From an uncultured Granulosicoccaceae bacterium (GTDB lineage: Bacteria > Pseudomonadota > Gammaproteobacteria > Granulosicoccales > Granulosicoccaceae): a stretch of DNA of 64,000 nucleotides. Shown in pieces: positions 45,101-54,096 of the stretch. The translations under genes and the position numbers were made by a program. The stretch is taken from positions 1-64,000 of the forward strand of contig CALGLE010000032.1 of assembly GCA_937930305.1 (NCBI GenBank), given 5' to 3'. A model generated the notes under the pieces. It saw nothing but the letters and a program-made list of their open reading frames with translations. It was not told where the DNA came from and did not search any database. How positions within the stretch are numbered: the first letter of the stretch is position 1; each line of letters starts with the position of its first letter.

Positions 45101-46685
45101 GTGCTCTTTTGAACGGGATGGTGTCGTCTGAATAGGCACGTTGAGCTCTTGGTAAGCCACTGTTAGAACGTGACATGTTAGAGGCAATATCAGTGCGTTG
45201 AAAAATAGACTCTGATGCCAGCAGTTTTACGTCACGACGTTTTTTATAAATGCGCCATTTTTCATTTATCACCTCAAACTCGTGGGCAATGGAACCGATG
45301 TGTTCGCTGGGGCCTAGAAATAAGTAGCCGTCTTTTCGTAGAGAAAAGTGCAGCAGCTTCATTACTTTGTCTTGCGCTTCTTCCTTGAGATATATGAGTA
45401 AATTGCGGCAACTTATTAAATCGATACGAGTGAAAGGTGGGTCTAGCGTGACATCGTGTGTGCTGAAGAAAACCATATTCCTAAGCATGGGTTTAATCTG
45501 AGCTTGGCCATCTTCGCAATCGAAATACCGCTCAACGAGTTCTTGCGGCATGTTCCGTAAGGCATCTTCGCTGTAGATGCCGGAGCTGGCTTGGTTCATC
45601 GAGCGAATATGAATATCTGTTGCCATGATTTTTAAATGCAGATATATACCCATGCTTCTGGCTTGTTCTTGCAACAAAATGGCGATGGAGTAAGCTTCTT
45701 CGCCGCTGGCGCAGCCGGGGACCCAAACGCGTAAGGCGCTCCCGTCTTTTAGATGACTGGTTAAGTCAGGTAGCACTCTTCTGCGTAAAATATCGAACGC
45801 TGCTTTGTCTCGGAAAAACTCGGTAACTTCAATCAGCAAGTCGGCATATAGATCTTGCAGCTCTAAGGCGTTGGTATTCAGCATGTCTCGATAGTCGCTG
45901 ATATCACTGATGCCGTGCATGTGTGCCCGCCGCTCAATGCGACGATCGATGGTGGCTTCTTTGTATTGCAAAAAATCGGTGCCATGCGTGTGCTTTAACA
46001 TCGACAACACATCCGCTTTGGGGTCGGCTATGTGTTCCCGATCGCTATCTTCTAAGTCGAGCGTGGATTCACCTTTCAAAATTCGCTGAACCGATAGGGC
46101 CAGTACTTGCGGCACACCCACCAACGTGGCGTAACCATCGGAGAGCACTGAGCGAGGCATGCCGTCAAATCGAGTGGACTGAGGGTCTTGAACCAGAATT
46201 TTGCCCCCCTCTGTGTGTATTTGAGCGCTACCCAATGTGCCGTCCGAACCAGTACCGGACAACACAATGCCTAAGGCATCAGCCCCGCGACTCTTTGCTA
46301 AAGAATTGAAGAAAATATCTATAGGCAGATAAACAGTGTTCTTACTGCTTATCTCATCAACTAATAAATGATTACCTTCAATGGTCATCACCGAACGCGG
46401 CGGGTTGAGGTAAATACAGTTGGGCTCAATCTCCATGCCGTCGCTGATGCGATGGATGTTCATCGTGGAGTGGCGAGCCAGTAGCTCATCCATCAAGCTG
46501 CGAAAATCGGGAGATAGGTGCTGGATGATGATGAATGCTGACCCTGTGTCTGGGGGCATCGCATCAAAGAATTGTTCAATGGGTTCTAACCCGCCTGCCG
46601 AGGCACCGATTGCAGTAATTGGGACAAGCGCCAGGGAGGAGGATACCGAACTTAACGGACCATCCTGTTTGTCCTTCTCTGTCAT
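42186..46685 (-). CDS. CheB-CheR-PAS-GAF-histidine kinase fusion protein
   Basis: A 1499-residue signalling protein. CheB (about 17-210) has GASAGG, IIQHLSPDF and GTGSDG. CheR (about 230-490) has VPGCASGEEAYSIA and CRNLLIYL. An NEEL coiled coil (about 690-730) is followed by PAS (about 745-855), PAS (about 870-1000), GAF (about 1015-1150) and PAS (about 1165-1280). The kinase has its H-box SHDLQEPLRK near 1290, N-box NFISNSIKY, and G-boxes DNGIGFD and GSGIGLAI near the end. It converges on the other CheB-CheR gene with a 37-nt gap and shares its first half with it, suggesting duplication followed by different C-terminal additions. It lacks its own receiver. Confidence 0.93.
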   Translation of the reverse strand: MTEKDKQDGPLSSVSSSLALVPITAIGASAGGLEPIEQFFDAMPPDTGSAFIIIQHLSPDFRSLMDELLARHSTMNIHRISDGMEIEPNCIYLNPPRSVMTIEGNHLLVDEISSKNTVYLPIDIFFNSLAKSRGADALGIVLSGTGSDGTLGSAQIHTEGGKILVQDPQSTRFDGMPRSVLSDGYATLVGVPQVLALSVQRILKGESTLDLEDSDREHIADPKADVLSMLKHTHGTDFLQYKEATIDRRIERRAHMHGISDISDYRDMLNTNALELQDLYADLLIEVTEFFRDKAAFDILRRRVLPDLTSHLKDGSALRVWVPGCASGEEAYSIAILLQEQARSMGIYLHLKIMATDIHIRSMNQASSGIYSEDALRNMPQELVERYFDCEDGQAQIKPMLRNMVFFSTHDVTLDPPFTRIDLISCRNLLIYLKEEAQDKVMKLLHFSLRKDGYLFLGPSEHIGSIAHEFEVINEKWRIYKKRRDVKLLASESIFQRTDIASNMSRSNSGLPRAQRAYSDDTIPFKRAHRAALESIVTTHAPPGFLLSEDGVVVHIFGNAGELIPLQSGSFSKRVVDLIRPDLRVVVSAALDHSKTANFESFRRVAYIRNDDQTGASYEVTLTPMELQGEAHRFQLLSIEKKISIDDSKQNDENLSVESFETFESTQALQQRVLMLEHNLQASEESLQSTIEELETSNEELQSTNEELMSTNEELQSTNEELHSVNEELYTVSAEHQRKNDELTERDTDIDALLKSSKIGTLHLDANLCLHRYTASARSVFNILPQDVGRPLNHITIRAFNHDIMELVERTSKFNESNETQVVIDDRVFLIRIMPYQERENQPSSVLLTVIDITDVEHIREELENLGVRYKDLIENTDSFFVQWDAKTENILYCNEAYAERWKSTVEHLTGKNIVELRVTKDRKTFRDSLLGLKPGEAKVDTLSTSLPDGTERTARIFTRAVSRDGKTIDSYHSNGYDCTDEVRYSASLDRLHNVFADDELAYDEKLSALLQVGMDFYDLDTALVSMIVGQDYTVKSIVGKKSESFKPGDVINLSDTFCNEFINAKQSLAVDDVTNSPLNGIPCHEFTKIESFVGAAVNTTHGPYGSVSFSSDIARGRPYSPQDEHFAMLLGGWIGLVLHNQEQMELMASQNEFYQSLFQTVPTMMFLSDKDGLIISASDLMSKNLGISANDLLGKRCLDVFKVKDQAAFTNALSTGSAKRLPVTLNKPDGTTLETELNCRTKDIGTLQNARMCVLVDVSERNKAFSDIEAQNRLLESANKNLNQFAFITSHDLQEPLRKIQQFSAFLEEDLADQLSKDTRYHLDVIQDASSRMRTLIKDLLSFCGTSQAELETEDISLDELLNEVISEYDLQISKANATVSLEGLPRVQGDRGMLKQLFINFISNSIKYRADARPLKIHIAGSGPEGQHGISITDNGIGFDMKYVDKIFEPFNRLHKNKEYKGSGIGLAICSTVCEKHGWTLSADGKQDIGCTFTVHF
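44498..44612 (-). repeat. Second NEEL heptad-repeat array
   Basis: Degenerate 21-nt units on the minus strand encode the NEELQST / NEELMST / NEELHSV heptads of the CheB-CheR-kinase protein. They correspond to the array at 41168-41298. Confidence 0.75.
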
Positions 46686-47058
46686 GGTTTAGAACCTACA
46701 TCGCTTCATAGCTGAAGAGTTATAAGCAGACACAGCCGTCTGCTGAAGTCATCGTGTGTATAGCATCAATGGGAATCAGATGATCCATAGATGATACGGC
46801 TGCACGATTATGCGCCTTACGTGGCGAAGTTGATACGTCAGTTTGTAGCGAATTGTGGAAATAGGGCTCATTTGAAATAGGCACCATAATGCTTTTTTCG
46901 GGCGCGCATGGCAGCGGTTTGAGTATCAGGTTTCCTAAAAACCGAACATGGTTTGTTGTTCAAGCATCCGTCCTAAAACTTCGTTCTAAAACTAAAGGCT
47001 AAACGAATTTATGTGTAGGTACACCTCGCCATTCAGGCAGTGTGCGGTTGGGTTAGGT
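46686..47058. other. 373-bp intergenic region upstream of the CheB-CheR-kinase gene
   Basis: No gene is evident. A perfect 7-bp inverted repeat, AGCAGAC (46725-46731) and GTCTGCT (46738-46744) with a 6-nt spacer, lies 40-60 nt before the kinase fusion start and could be an operator. Near 46975-46995 there is a short direct repeat CTAAAAC. I could not settle on a promoter for the minus-strand gene. Confidence 0.4.
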
Positions 47059-47532
47059 CTACAATCCTTGCTGAATCATAAACACGTAATTTCGTGCGGT
47101 TTTTCTGCGACACAAGCGGCTGCTGTTCCCGTCCGAAGACGCATCTTCCACGGTAACCTCCACGCGCATGGCGTAGTTGCCAAGTTCAGTAGGAGCGCCA
47201 CTGATTCTCACTTCGCGCTCGAAGGTATCCACAATTAAGCCAGCCGGTAAGCCTGCACCAATATTGAATTTGTATTGGAACCGATCATCATACGGCTCGT
47301 TTTCAATAGAGGCTGTGATCACCGCTTCGTAGCTGTGATTTAAAATGGGGATGGGTAAGTCTCTTGGAGTTAAGACGGGTCCATCGTCGTCAATGCAGTC
47401 CAATAGTAGGCTGCCTCCGGTGAACGGGTCACAGGCATTCAACAGCAGTACTTGGCTTAATACCAAGCCGGTTAGCGCTTTTTTTACCTGGCACTTGGGC
47501 AGGATACGGTGAAGGGCGTTGTGCTCTTGCAT
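47059..47532 (-). CDS. Small lipoprotein with Ig-like (He_PIG-like) domain, copy 2
   Basis: A 157-residue paralogue of the lipoprotein at 32628-33104, 14 kb away. ATG 47532 is chosen because it gives a matching length and a signal ending in the lipobox LLNAC (C35); an in-frame start at 47622 would add 30 unlikely residues. Conserved blocks are LDCIDDDGP, LTPRDLP.P.LNHSYEAVI, NEPYDDRFQY, GLPAGLIVDTFEREVRISGA and PTELGNYA. The C-terminal LCRRKTARNY aligns with LCRHHTQRMY of copy 1. It lies 108 nt after the nucleoside hydrolase on the same strand. Function unknown. Confidence 0.75.
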   Translation of the reverse strand: MQEHNALHRILPKCQVKKALTGLVLSQVLLLNACDPFTGGSLLLDCIDDDGPVLTPRDLPIPILNHSYEAVITASIENEPYDDRFQYKFNIGAGLPAGLIVDTFEREVRISGAPTELGNYAMRVEVTVEDASSDGNSSRLCRRKTARNYVFMIQQGL

Positions 47533-47640
47533 CTTCGGATTACATTCGACAAGCGGCGAAGGAGTGCGCTTATCGATGCGAAAACGGGACCACCCAGCTG
47601 GCAAATCAATCGACCAAGTCACAACTTGGTTCGTCAGAGA

Positions 47641-48567
47641 TTACGAAAGCGTACTCATCAGCAGGGATTTCCATTTTACGGCGTCAATTGCATGACAGAC
47701 GCGCGCATTCGCAGCTCTTCCTGTGACGTGCAATTTATCCACAATGGTCATGCCGCGGGTGTTGTCATTGCCGGTGGCGATATCGACAAAATAGTCACCG
47801 ATGTCGGTTGCTATGCTCTCATCTAATACGACAGCCATGGCAACAGGATCGGCTAGGGCAAGTCCTGCTTGGCCTTGTAATTCACGAACGGCCCTTAAGG
47901 CATGCTCGTTACAATCCATCGCAACCTGCGCGCGTTCGTTATTCAAGTTGCGAACCTGTTGCATTTCGGCATCACTTAACGTGGCTTCATCGCAGCTCAA
48001 TTCCCAACCCAACAACGTCAGTGCTGTGCCTGAATGCAGCACACGATGTGCAGCCTCTGGGTCGCACCAAATATTGTATTCCGCCGCTGGAGTAACGTTA
48101 CCTACCGTGTTAGCCGCCCCGCCCATAACCCAGGTATGTTTGATCCAGGAAGCTAATTCAGGCTCCATGGCTAAGGCGCAGGCGAGATTCGTAAGTGGCC
48201 CCAAGGTGACTAATTCAATTTCACCCGGTTCCGCACGAAAACGTTCAATGAGTGCTTGAACCGCGTGCATCGATTCAGCGGCTTGCACAGGCGCTGGGTA
48301 GTGTTTATCTCCCATGCCATCCTGTCCGTGAAACCAGTCCGCGGGTGCGTGGGTTTGTAACCAAGGGGCAGGGCATCCGTTGTATACCGGCACGTTCGCG
48401 TTGCACAGTTGCAGCACAAAGCGTGCGTTTAAGCTGGCTTGGGTTGTCCCAACGTTACCAGCAACAACGGTGATTGCATCGATGCTTACCTTCGGGTCAG
48501 CAATGGCCATCATGAGTGCCACAGCGTCGTCAGACGCTGTGTCGGTATCAATGATTAGTCTGCGCAT
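47641..48567 (-). CDS. Inosine/uridine-preferring nucleoside hydrolase
   Basis: A 308-residue enzyme of the IunH/Rih family that cleaves ribonucleosides to base and ribose. The calcium-binding aspartate cluster DTDTASDDAVALMMA lies at 7-21. The family's VVAGNVGT, TLGPLTNLACAL, WVMGGAA and EYNIWCDPEAAHRVL segments are all present. The start ATG is at 48567, 40 nt after the cysNC stop on the same strand, so it may be read from the sulfate-activation transcript. A metabolic link to that pathway is not obvious. Base preference cannot be told. Confidence 0.9.
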   Translation of the reverse strand: MRRLIIDTDTASDDAVALMMAIADPKVSIDAITVVAGNVGTTQASLNARFVLQLCNANVPVYNGCPAPWLQTHAPADWFHGQDGMGDKHYPAPVQAAESMHAVQALIERFRAEPGEIELVTLGPLTNLACALAMEPELASWIKHTWVMGGAANTVGNVTPAAEYNIWCDPEAAHRVLHSGTALTLLGWELSCDEATLSDAEMQQVRNLNNERAQVAMDCNEHALRAVRELQGQAGLALADPVAMAVVLDESIATDIGDYFVDIATGNDNTRGMTIVDKLHVTGRAANARVCHAIDAVKWKSLLMSTLS

Positions 48568-48607
48568 GATGCAAGTTGTCTTTATCGATTCGTAAAGCGA
48601 TTGAATC

Positions 48608-50518
48608 CTAAGGTTCTAGTAAACCACGTTTACGCAGTTCGGCAATAACCCGTTCTGCTGCTTGTTCGGCCGATAGGGTGCCGGTGTCTACTAAAATTTC
48701 TGCAGACTCAGGGGCCTCATAGGGCGAATCAATACCGGTGAAGTTTTGCAGTTCCCCGCGTCGCGCCTTTTTGTATAGGCCCTTAGGGTCACGCTCTTCA
48801 GCAATGGCCAATGGGGTTTCTACATAGACTTCGATAAATTCGCGTTCTCCCACAATGCTGCGTGCTAAGGCGCGCTCTGATCGGAAAGGCGAGATGAAAG
48901 CGGTTAATACAATCATGCCCGCATCAACCATCAAGCCAGCCACTTCACCTATGCGACGAATGTTTTCCACGCGATCTGAATCGGTGAAACCTAAGTCCTT
49001 GTTCAGGCCGTGGCGCACGTTGTCACCGTCTAAAAGGTAGGTGTGATGACCTGCAGCTGCCAATTTCTTCTCGACAATGTTGGCCACGGTGGATTTACCA
49101 GCACCGGATAATCCGGTAAACCAAACAACCGCAGGCTTTTGACCTTTCAGTTCCGATCGACGATCTTTATTCACATCGGTGGCTTGCATGTGAATGTTTT
49201 CTGAGCGGCGAAGGGCGAAGTGCAACATGCCTGCGCCAACGGTGTGGTTGGCGACGCGATCGATCAGAATGAAGCTACCGGTTTCTTGATTGTCTTCAAA
49301 TGCATCAAACGCAATGGGTTGGTCTGTGCTGATGTTGCAAATACCAATGGCATTAAGCTCAAGCTGCTTAGCCGCTGTTTGCTCCAGGGTGTTCACATTC
49401 ACTTCGTGTTTAATTTGCGTCACCGTGGCAGACACGGTCTTAGTGCCGATTTTTAACCAATAGGGACGACCACTGTGCAGGGGTTCCTCGTGCATCCACA
49501 CAATCGTGGTTTCAAATTGATCGGCTGTGCTGGCTGGGTTTTCCGTGGTGGAAATGATATCGCCACGCGACACATCAATTTCATCAGCCAGTGTAATGGT
49601 GACACTTTGTCCTGCCACCGCTTCAGCTAAGTCGCCGTCTTGAGTGACGATGCGAGCTACCGAGCTGGTTTTACCCGAGGGTTGAACTCGAATCGTATCA
49701 CCGGGTTTTACCGATCCGCTGGCGATTGAGCCTGCAAAGCCTCGGAAATCGAGGTTGGGGCGGTTAACCCATTGCACGGGCAAGCGAAACGGTGCGTTAC
49801 GCCGGTGTTCATCATTAACTTCCGCTGTTTCTAAATACGACAACAAGGTTGGGCCGTGATACCAAGGCATCTTCGGGCTGCGTTGCAAAATGTTATCGCC
49901 ACGCAGGGCTGACATGGGAATGGCGGTTACGTTTTCTAAGCCAATGTCTTTGGCAAATGCTTGATAGGTATCTACGATGTCGTCGTACACGCTTTCGTCG
50001 TAATTCATCAAATCCATCTTATTCACAGCCAAGATAACATTACGAATACCCAGTAGTGACAACAAGTAACTGTGTCGACGTGTTTGCGTTAATACGCCTT
50101 GTCGCGCATCACAAAGGATTACGGCAGCATCACAAGTGGACGCGCCAGTCACCATATTACGTGTGTACTGTTCGTGTCCTGGCGTATCTGCCACTATGAA
50201 CTTACGATTTTCAGTTGAGAAGAAACGGTAAGCCACATCAATCGTGATGCCTTGCTCGCGCTCTGCTGCTAGCCCGTCGACGAGCAGTGCAAAGTCCATT
50301 TCCTTACCTTGTGTGCCCCATTTTTTCGAATCAGATGCAACCGCGTCGAGTTGATCTTCGAATAAGACTTTGCTTTCATAAAGCAGGCGACCGATTAACG
50401 TACTTTTACCGTCGTCCACACTGCCGCATGTAATAAAGCGCAACAGGCTTTTGTTTTCATGCTGGTTTAAATAGGCGTCGATGTCACTGGCAATTAAATC
50501 GTGGTTTGGCTGGTTCAT
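48608..50518 (-). CDS. cysNC: Bifunctional sulfate adenylyltransferase subunit 1 / adenylylsulfate kinase
   Basis: A 636-residue fusion. The N-terminal CysN GTPase has GSVDDGKST (32-40), DTPGHEQYT and NKMD, with EF-Tu-like beta-barrels behind. The C-terminal CysC kinase starts near residue 450, with P-loop GLSGAGKST (about 467-475) and [18 protein letters not shown] hydrolysis drives CysD-catalysed APS formation, and the CysC part phosphorylates APS to PAPS for assimilation or sulfation. Its ATG overlaps the cysD stop by one base (TAATG), indicating coupling. Gene fusions of cysN and cysC are known in many Proteobacteria. Confidence 0.96.
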   Translation of the reverse strand: MNQPNHDLIASDIDAYLNQHENKSLLRFITCGSVDDGKSTLIGRLLYESKVLFEDQLDAVASDSKKWGTQGKEMDFALLVDGLAAEREQGITIDVAYRFFSTENRKFIVADTPGHEQYTRNMVTGASTCDAAVILCDARQGVLTQTRRHSYLLSLLGIRNVILAVNKMDLMNYDESVYDDIVDTYQAFAKDIGLENVTAIPMSALRGDNILQRSPKMPWYHGPTLLSYLETAEVNDEHRRNAPFRLPVQWVNRPNLDFRGFAGSIASGSVKPGDTIRVQPSGKTSSVARIVTQDGDLAEAVAGQSVTITLADEIDVSRGDIISTTENPASTADQFETTIVWMHEEPLHSGRPYWLKIGTKTVSATVTQIKHEVNVNTLEQTAAKQLELNAIGICNISTDQPIAFDAFEDNQETGSFILIDRVANHTVGAGMLHFALRRSENIHMQATDVNKDRRSELKGQKPAVVWFTGLSGAGKSTVANIVEKKLAAAGHHTYLLDGDNVRHGLNKDLGFTDSDRVENIRRIGEVAGLMVDAGMIVLTAFISPFRSERALARSIVGEREFIEVYVETPLAIAEERDPKGLYKKARRGELQNFTGIDSPYEAPESAEILVDTGTLSAEQAAERVIAELRKRGLLEP

Positions 50519-52266
50519 TAGAAGTAGCCCTCTTGTTTTTTCTTCTCCATCGAGGCGGATGTGTCGTGATCGATCAAACGGCCTTGACGTTCGGAGGTAG
50601 TGGCAAGCAACATTTCTTGAATGATGTCGGTTAGCGTTGTGGCGTTGGATTCAACCGCGCCGGTCAGTGGGTAACAGCCCAGTGTGCGAAAACGCACGCG
50701 CTTCATTTCTGGGGTTTCACCTTCTAATAGCGGCATACGATCATCATCTACCATGATGATTTGGCCGTCGCGTTCAACCACGGGGCGCTCACCTGAAAAA
50801 TACAACGGCACGATAGGGATGGACTGCTGATGGATGTACTGCCAGATATCCAATTCGGTCCAGTTGGATAAAGGGAATACCCGAATCGATTCATCTTTGC
50901 GTTTTTTCGCGTTGTATAAACTCCATAACTCTGGGCGCTGGCTCTTAGGCTCCCAGCGATGCGCAGACGTTCGGAAACTGAACACGCGCTCTTTTGCACG
51001 CGACTTCTCTTCATCACGGCGTGCGCCACCGAAGGCCACATCAAAACCGTGCTTGTCCAAGGCTTGCTTAAGCGCTTGAGTTTTTAAAATATCGGTATGC
51101 AATTCTGAGCCGTGTGTAAACGGGCTAACACCTTGCTTGATGCCTTCCTCGTTGCGATGAACCAGTAATTCAAAGCCCAAGTCTTTCGCAATCGAATCAC
51201 GAAATTTGTACATCTCTTGGAATTTCCACGTGGTGTCTACGTGCAGCAGTGGAAACGGAGGAGGTGCTGGGTAAAAGGCTTTTACCGCCAAGTGCAGCAT
51301 CACTGCGCTGTCTTTACCGATGGAATACAACATGACCGGATTTTCAGCCTCAGCCACCACTTCGCGCATGATGTGGATGCTTTCCGCTTCCAGGCGTTGC
51401 AAATGAGTGAGCTGTTCTGGAGCAAGCAGCAGATCGCTGGCTTTGTCCGGTGTTTGATTGAGAGCTGTCATAGTTGATCGAGCCGTTATAGTTGAAGATG
51501 AATTCGAGTTATCCGATTCCATTGCCGCGGGTAACAACAAAGCGGAATTTCCGGTTTGTTGCTGCCACTGCTGTATCCAGGTTTTTTCAATGCCTTGATT
51601 CAGTCGTGTGACAGGCGCAAGGGCTGTGCCGACGTGCTCGGTAACAGCGCTTAGGAATTCGATAAAAGTGTTTTGCTCCACGCGATTAACCAAAACCCAC
51701 AGGCAAAGCCCACGAGCGGTGTGTGCGCATAACAAGGTATGTGTTTGATCGCCAGCTGCGATTGGGTGTGTGCTCAGCCAAACCAGTCGACGCTTTAATC
51801 GCCGAGCCTCAGTCGTGAAGCGATGGCTTTCGGTGCCAGGGGCCGGTTTGTAGCCTGAAGCTGGCGATGAGGGGGCAAGTCCCCAGGATTTACTGTGTCG
51901 GCTAGCTGTGGCGGTACTCACTGCAACGCCCTGTTCGTTGAGCCACTCATGTACACGAGCCGCTGTCCAAAGAGCGTGTTGCGGCAATTCGCCATCACCA
52001 AGCAGGGCGGTTTGAATAAGTGTCGATTTCAGTTCGTCCAGTTTTTCCGGCGTTAGCGCCTTGGTAGCTGCAGGCCGGCCGCGTGGTTTTACGGCCACGC
52101 CATCCCAGCCGCCCAAGTCGTAGGCTTTCATGGCCGCCACGACAGTGGGCACACTCAAGCCAACCGCTGAGCTGACATCCGCTAAGGATTCACCGTCCAA
52201 ACGTCGCCGAACCGCGTCGAGGCGGCGTTCATTTAAAACTTTGATAGGCGAGGTTGTGTTGGACAC
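50518..52266 (-). CDS. cysD: Sulfate adenylyltransferase subunit 2 with transposase-like N-terminal extension
   Basis: The frame encodes 582 residues from GTG 52266. Residues 266-582 are a full CysD (E. coli 302 residues): MTALNQ start, PP-loop [35 protein letters not shown] and the [10 protein letters not shown]-like end [10 protein letters not shown]. Residues 1-265 are extra. About 13-50 is a helix-turn-helix ([20 protein letters not shown]), then [13 protein letters not shown]. About 73-132 is a winged helix with [19 protein letters not shown], as in IS630-type transposases. Residues about 155-255 may be a decayed RNase H-like part without recognisable DDE residues. A Ser/Asn-rich linker joins to CysD. 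An internal ATG at 51471 could give CysD alone, but neither start has a clear ribosome-binding site. Confidence 0.88.
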   Translation of the reverse strand: MSNTTSPIKVLNERRLDAVRRRLDGESLADVSSAVGLSVPTVVAAMKAYDLGGWDGVAVKPRGRPAATKALTPEKLDELKSTLIQTALLGDGELPQHALWTAARVHEWLNEQGVAVSTATASRHSKSWGLAPSSPASGYKPAPGTESHRFTTEARRLKRRLVWLSTHPIAAGDQTHTLLCAHTARGLCLWVLVNRVEQNTFIEFLSAVTEHVGTALAPVTRLNQGIEKTWIQQWQQQTGNSALLLPAAMESDNSNSSSTITARSTMTALNQTPDKASDLLLAPEQLTHLQRLEAESIHIMREVVAEAENPVMLYSIGKDSAVMLHLAVKAFYPAPPPFPLLHVDTTWKFQEMYKFRDSIAKDLGFELLVHRNEEGIKQGVSPFTHGSELHTDILKTQALKQALDKHGFDVAFGGARRDEEKSRAKERVFSFRTSAHRWEPKSQRPELWSLYNAKKRKDESIRVFPLSNWTELDIWQYIHQQSIPIVPLYFSGERPVVERDGQIIMVDDDRMPLLEGETPEMKRVRFRTLGCYPLTGAVESNATTLTDIIQEMLLATTSERQGRLIDHDTSASMEKKKQEGYF

Positions 52267-52740
52267 AGCGATGTTCAGTCACGGGTTTAGCTTATTTGCG
52301 GTATTAAACTACAAAACTTATGCCCGAAAATAGTTTGATACGTAAAATTGTCAGATTCGTCACAAAAATTGATGGGTATTAAATTATTTATCGGTCGCGT
52401 GCTTTCAGCATTTTATCTTTTTAGTTATAGATAGCGCTTATCGAAAAAAATCTTATCTCATTGAAATATATTCAAATATATTGGATTTTAGATGTTTTTC
52501 TATTAAAGTATTAATGCTGTATCTATCTGTACGAATCCTTTTGGCCTAGCTTTGCTGCGATCTGCACGCCGCGTCTCCTGCGCAAGCCGCGATAGCGATG
52601 TGGCTGACGCTAGCGCCAGAAATTTGTTGCCAGTTCGTCAATGCCTACCAATGGGTTGAAAATTCAGATCAATTGGCGCACTAAAAGCGTTATCCTGGCG
52701 GGTCTAAACCGGTTTAAAGAGGTGCCCTGCTGGCACACCC
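52267..52740. other. 474-bp divergent regulatory region between cysD and miaB
   Basis: No gene is evident. The cysD-proximal half is AT-rich and contains a tandem direct repeat AAATATATT at 52464-52472 and 52474-52482, with a 10-bp period that places both copies on one helix face. The middle (about 52555-52620) is GC-rich with short inverted repeats. The miaB-proximal end has the palindrome and hairpin listed separately. No IS terminal repeats were seen. Confidence 0.5.
52705..52736 (+). promoter_or_regulatory. Palindrome and hairpin in the miaB leader
   Basis: A perfect 12-bp palindrome TAAACCGGTTTA (52705-52716) is followed by AGAGG and then a hairpin GTGCC-ctgct-GGCAC (52722-52726 with 52732-52736) ending 4 nt before the miaB ATG. 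The hairpin occupies the normal ribosome-binding position, or brings AGAGG closer to the start when folded. A role in translation control is possible. Confidence 0.4.
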
Positions 52741-54096
52741 ATGACACGCAAAGTTTTTATCAAGACACACGGCTGCCAAATGAATGAGTATGACTCGGCC
52801 AAAATGCTCGATGTGCTCGGTGAGCACGGCCCGGTCGAAGCCACCAACAATCCAGCCGATGCCGACATTTTGTTGCTCAACACCTGCTCCATACGAGAGA
52901 AAGCTCAAGAGAAGGTGTTCTCCGAATTAGGTCGTTGGAAGCCATTAAAAGACGCACGTAAAGACGTGGTGATTGGTGTGGGCGGTTGTGTAGCCAGCCA
53001 GGAAGGTGAAGCCATTCATCAGCGGGCACCGTTTGTCGATGTGGTGTTTGGGCCACAGACTCTGCATCGTTTACCCGAAATGCTGGATGACTCGGTGAGC
53101 ACAAAGGGCCCGGTAGTTGATATCAGTTTCCCAGAAATTGAAAAGTTTGATCGCTTGCCAGAACCCAAAGCCGACGGCCCCAGTGCGTTCGTATCCATCA
53201 TTGAAGGTTGCAGTAAGTACTGTAGTTTTTGTGTGGTTCCCTACACGCGTGGTGAAGAAATCAGCCGGCCGCTAGATGATGTGTTGGCTGAAGTTGTGGC
53301 TTTATCAGAGCAGGGCGTTCGTGAGATTCATTTGCTTGGCCAAAACGTGAATGCCTACCGTGGCCCGATGCACGATGGTGGTATTGCCGATCTTGCTTTG
53401 TTAATTCACTACGTCGCAGCGGTGGATGGCATTGATCGCATTCGTTTCACCACATCCCACCCAGTGGAGTTTAACGATGCGTTAATTGATGCCTATCGCA
53501 CGGTGCCCGAATTGGTGAGCTTTCTGCATCTTCCTGTGCAAACCGGTTCAGACAGAATTTTGGCTGCCATGAAACGAGGCCATACGGCGTTGGAATACAA
53601 ATCGAAAATTCGCAAATTAATGGCGGCTCGGCCGTCCCTTACTTTGTCGTCGGATTTTATTGTCGGTTTTCCGGGTGAAACGGAGAAGGACTTTGAAGAC
53701 ACCATGAAGCTCATTGAAACCATGGGCTTCGATCATTCTTACAGTTTTATCTACAGCGCAAGGCCGGGAACACCCGCATCAAACTTATCCGATGACACGC
53801 CGATGGACGTTAAGAAAGCGCGCCTTCATCGATTGCAAGCCACCATTACTCAACAGGCAGCGGCCATCAGCGCGGATATGGTTGGCACTGTGCAACGCGT
53901 CTTAGTGGATCGCCCGTCCAGAAAAGATCCTGCTCAGGTGAGTGGGCGCACGGAGAACAATCGAGTGGTGAACTTCACGGGCGAGTCGGATTTGATCGGT
54001 GGTTTTGCGGATGTATTAATTACGGAAGCCTTACCAAATTCATTGCGCGGCGAATTAAAAGCCGTTGCAGAGTCGGGCGTTGTCGCCTGTGGCTGA
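52741..54096 (+). CDS. miaB: tRNA-2-methylthio-N6-dimethylallyladenosine synthase
   Basis: A 451-residue radical-SAM methylthiotransferase that adds the ms2 group to i6A37 of tRNAs. The N-terminal auxiliary-cluster cysteines are C12, C49 and C83; the radical-SAM cluster is C157-C161-C164 (CSKYCSFC). A TRAM domain covers the last 65 residues. The N terminus ([15 protein letters not shown]) matches E. coli MiaB, which supports the ATG at 52741. It heads a tightly packed run with ybeZ, ybeY, corC and lnt, as in many Gammaproteobacteria. Confidence 0.97.
   Translation: MTRKVFIKTHGCQMNEYDSAKMLDVLGEHGPVEATNNPADADILLLNTCSIREKAQEKVFSELGRWKPLKDARKDVVIGVGGCVASQEGEAIHQRAPFVDVVFGPQTLHRLPEMLDDSVSTKGPVVDISFPEIEKFDRLPEPKADGPSAFVSIIEGCSKYCSFCVVPYTRGEEISRPLDDVLAEVVALSEQGVREIHLLGQNVNAYRGPMHDGGIADLALLIHYVAAVDGIDRIRFTTSHPVEFNDALIDAYRTVPELVSFLHLPVQTGSDRILAAMKRGHTALEYKSKIRKLMAARPSLTLSSDFIVGFPGETEKDFEDTMKLIETMGFDHSYSFIYSARPGTPASNLSDDTPMDVKKARLHRLQATITQQAAAISADMVGTVQRVLVDRPSRKDPAQVSGRTENNRVVNFTGESDLIGGFADVLITEALPNSLRGELKAVAESGVVACG

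Noticed and set aside
45923-46309. Plus-strand 128-residue frame opposite the CheB-CheR-kinase gene
   Set aside because: Lies entirely within the conserved CheB/CheR coding region on the other strand; Cys/Trp/Pro-rich shadow frame.
52267-52740. Terminal inverted repeats or TA target duplication of an IS630 element near cysD
   Set aside because: No matching repeats were found at either end of the transposase-like segment, so it is treated as a domesticated domain rather than an active element.
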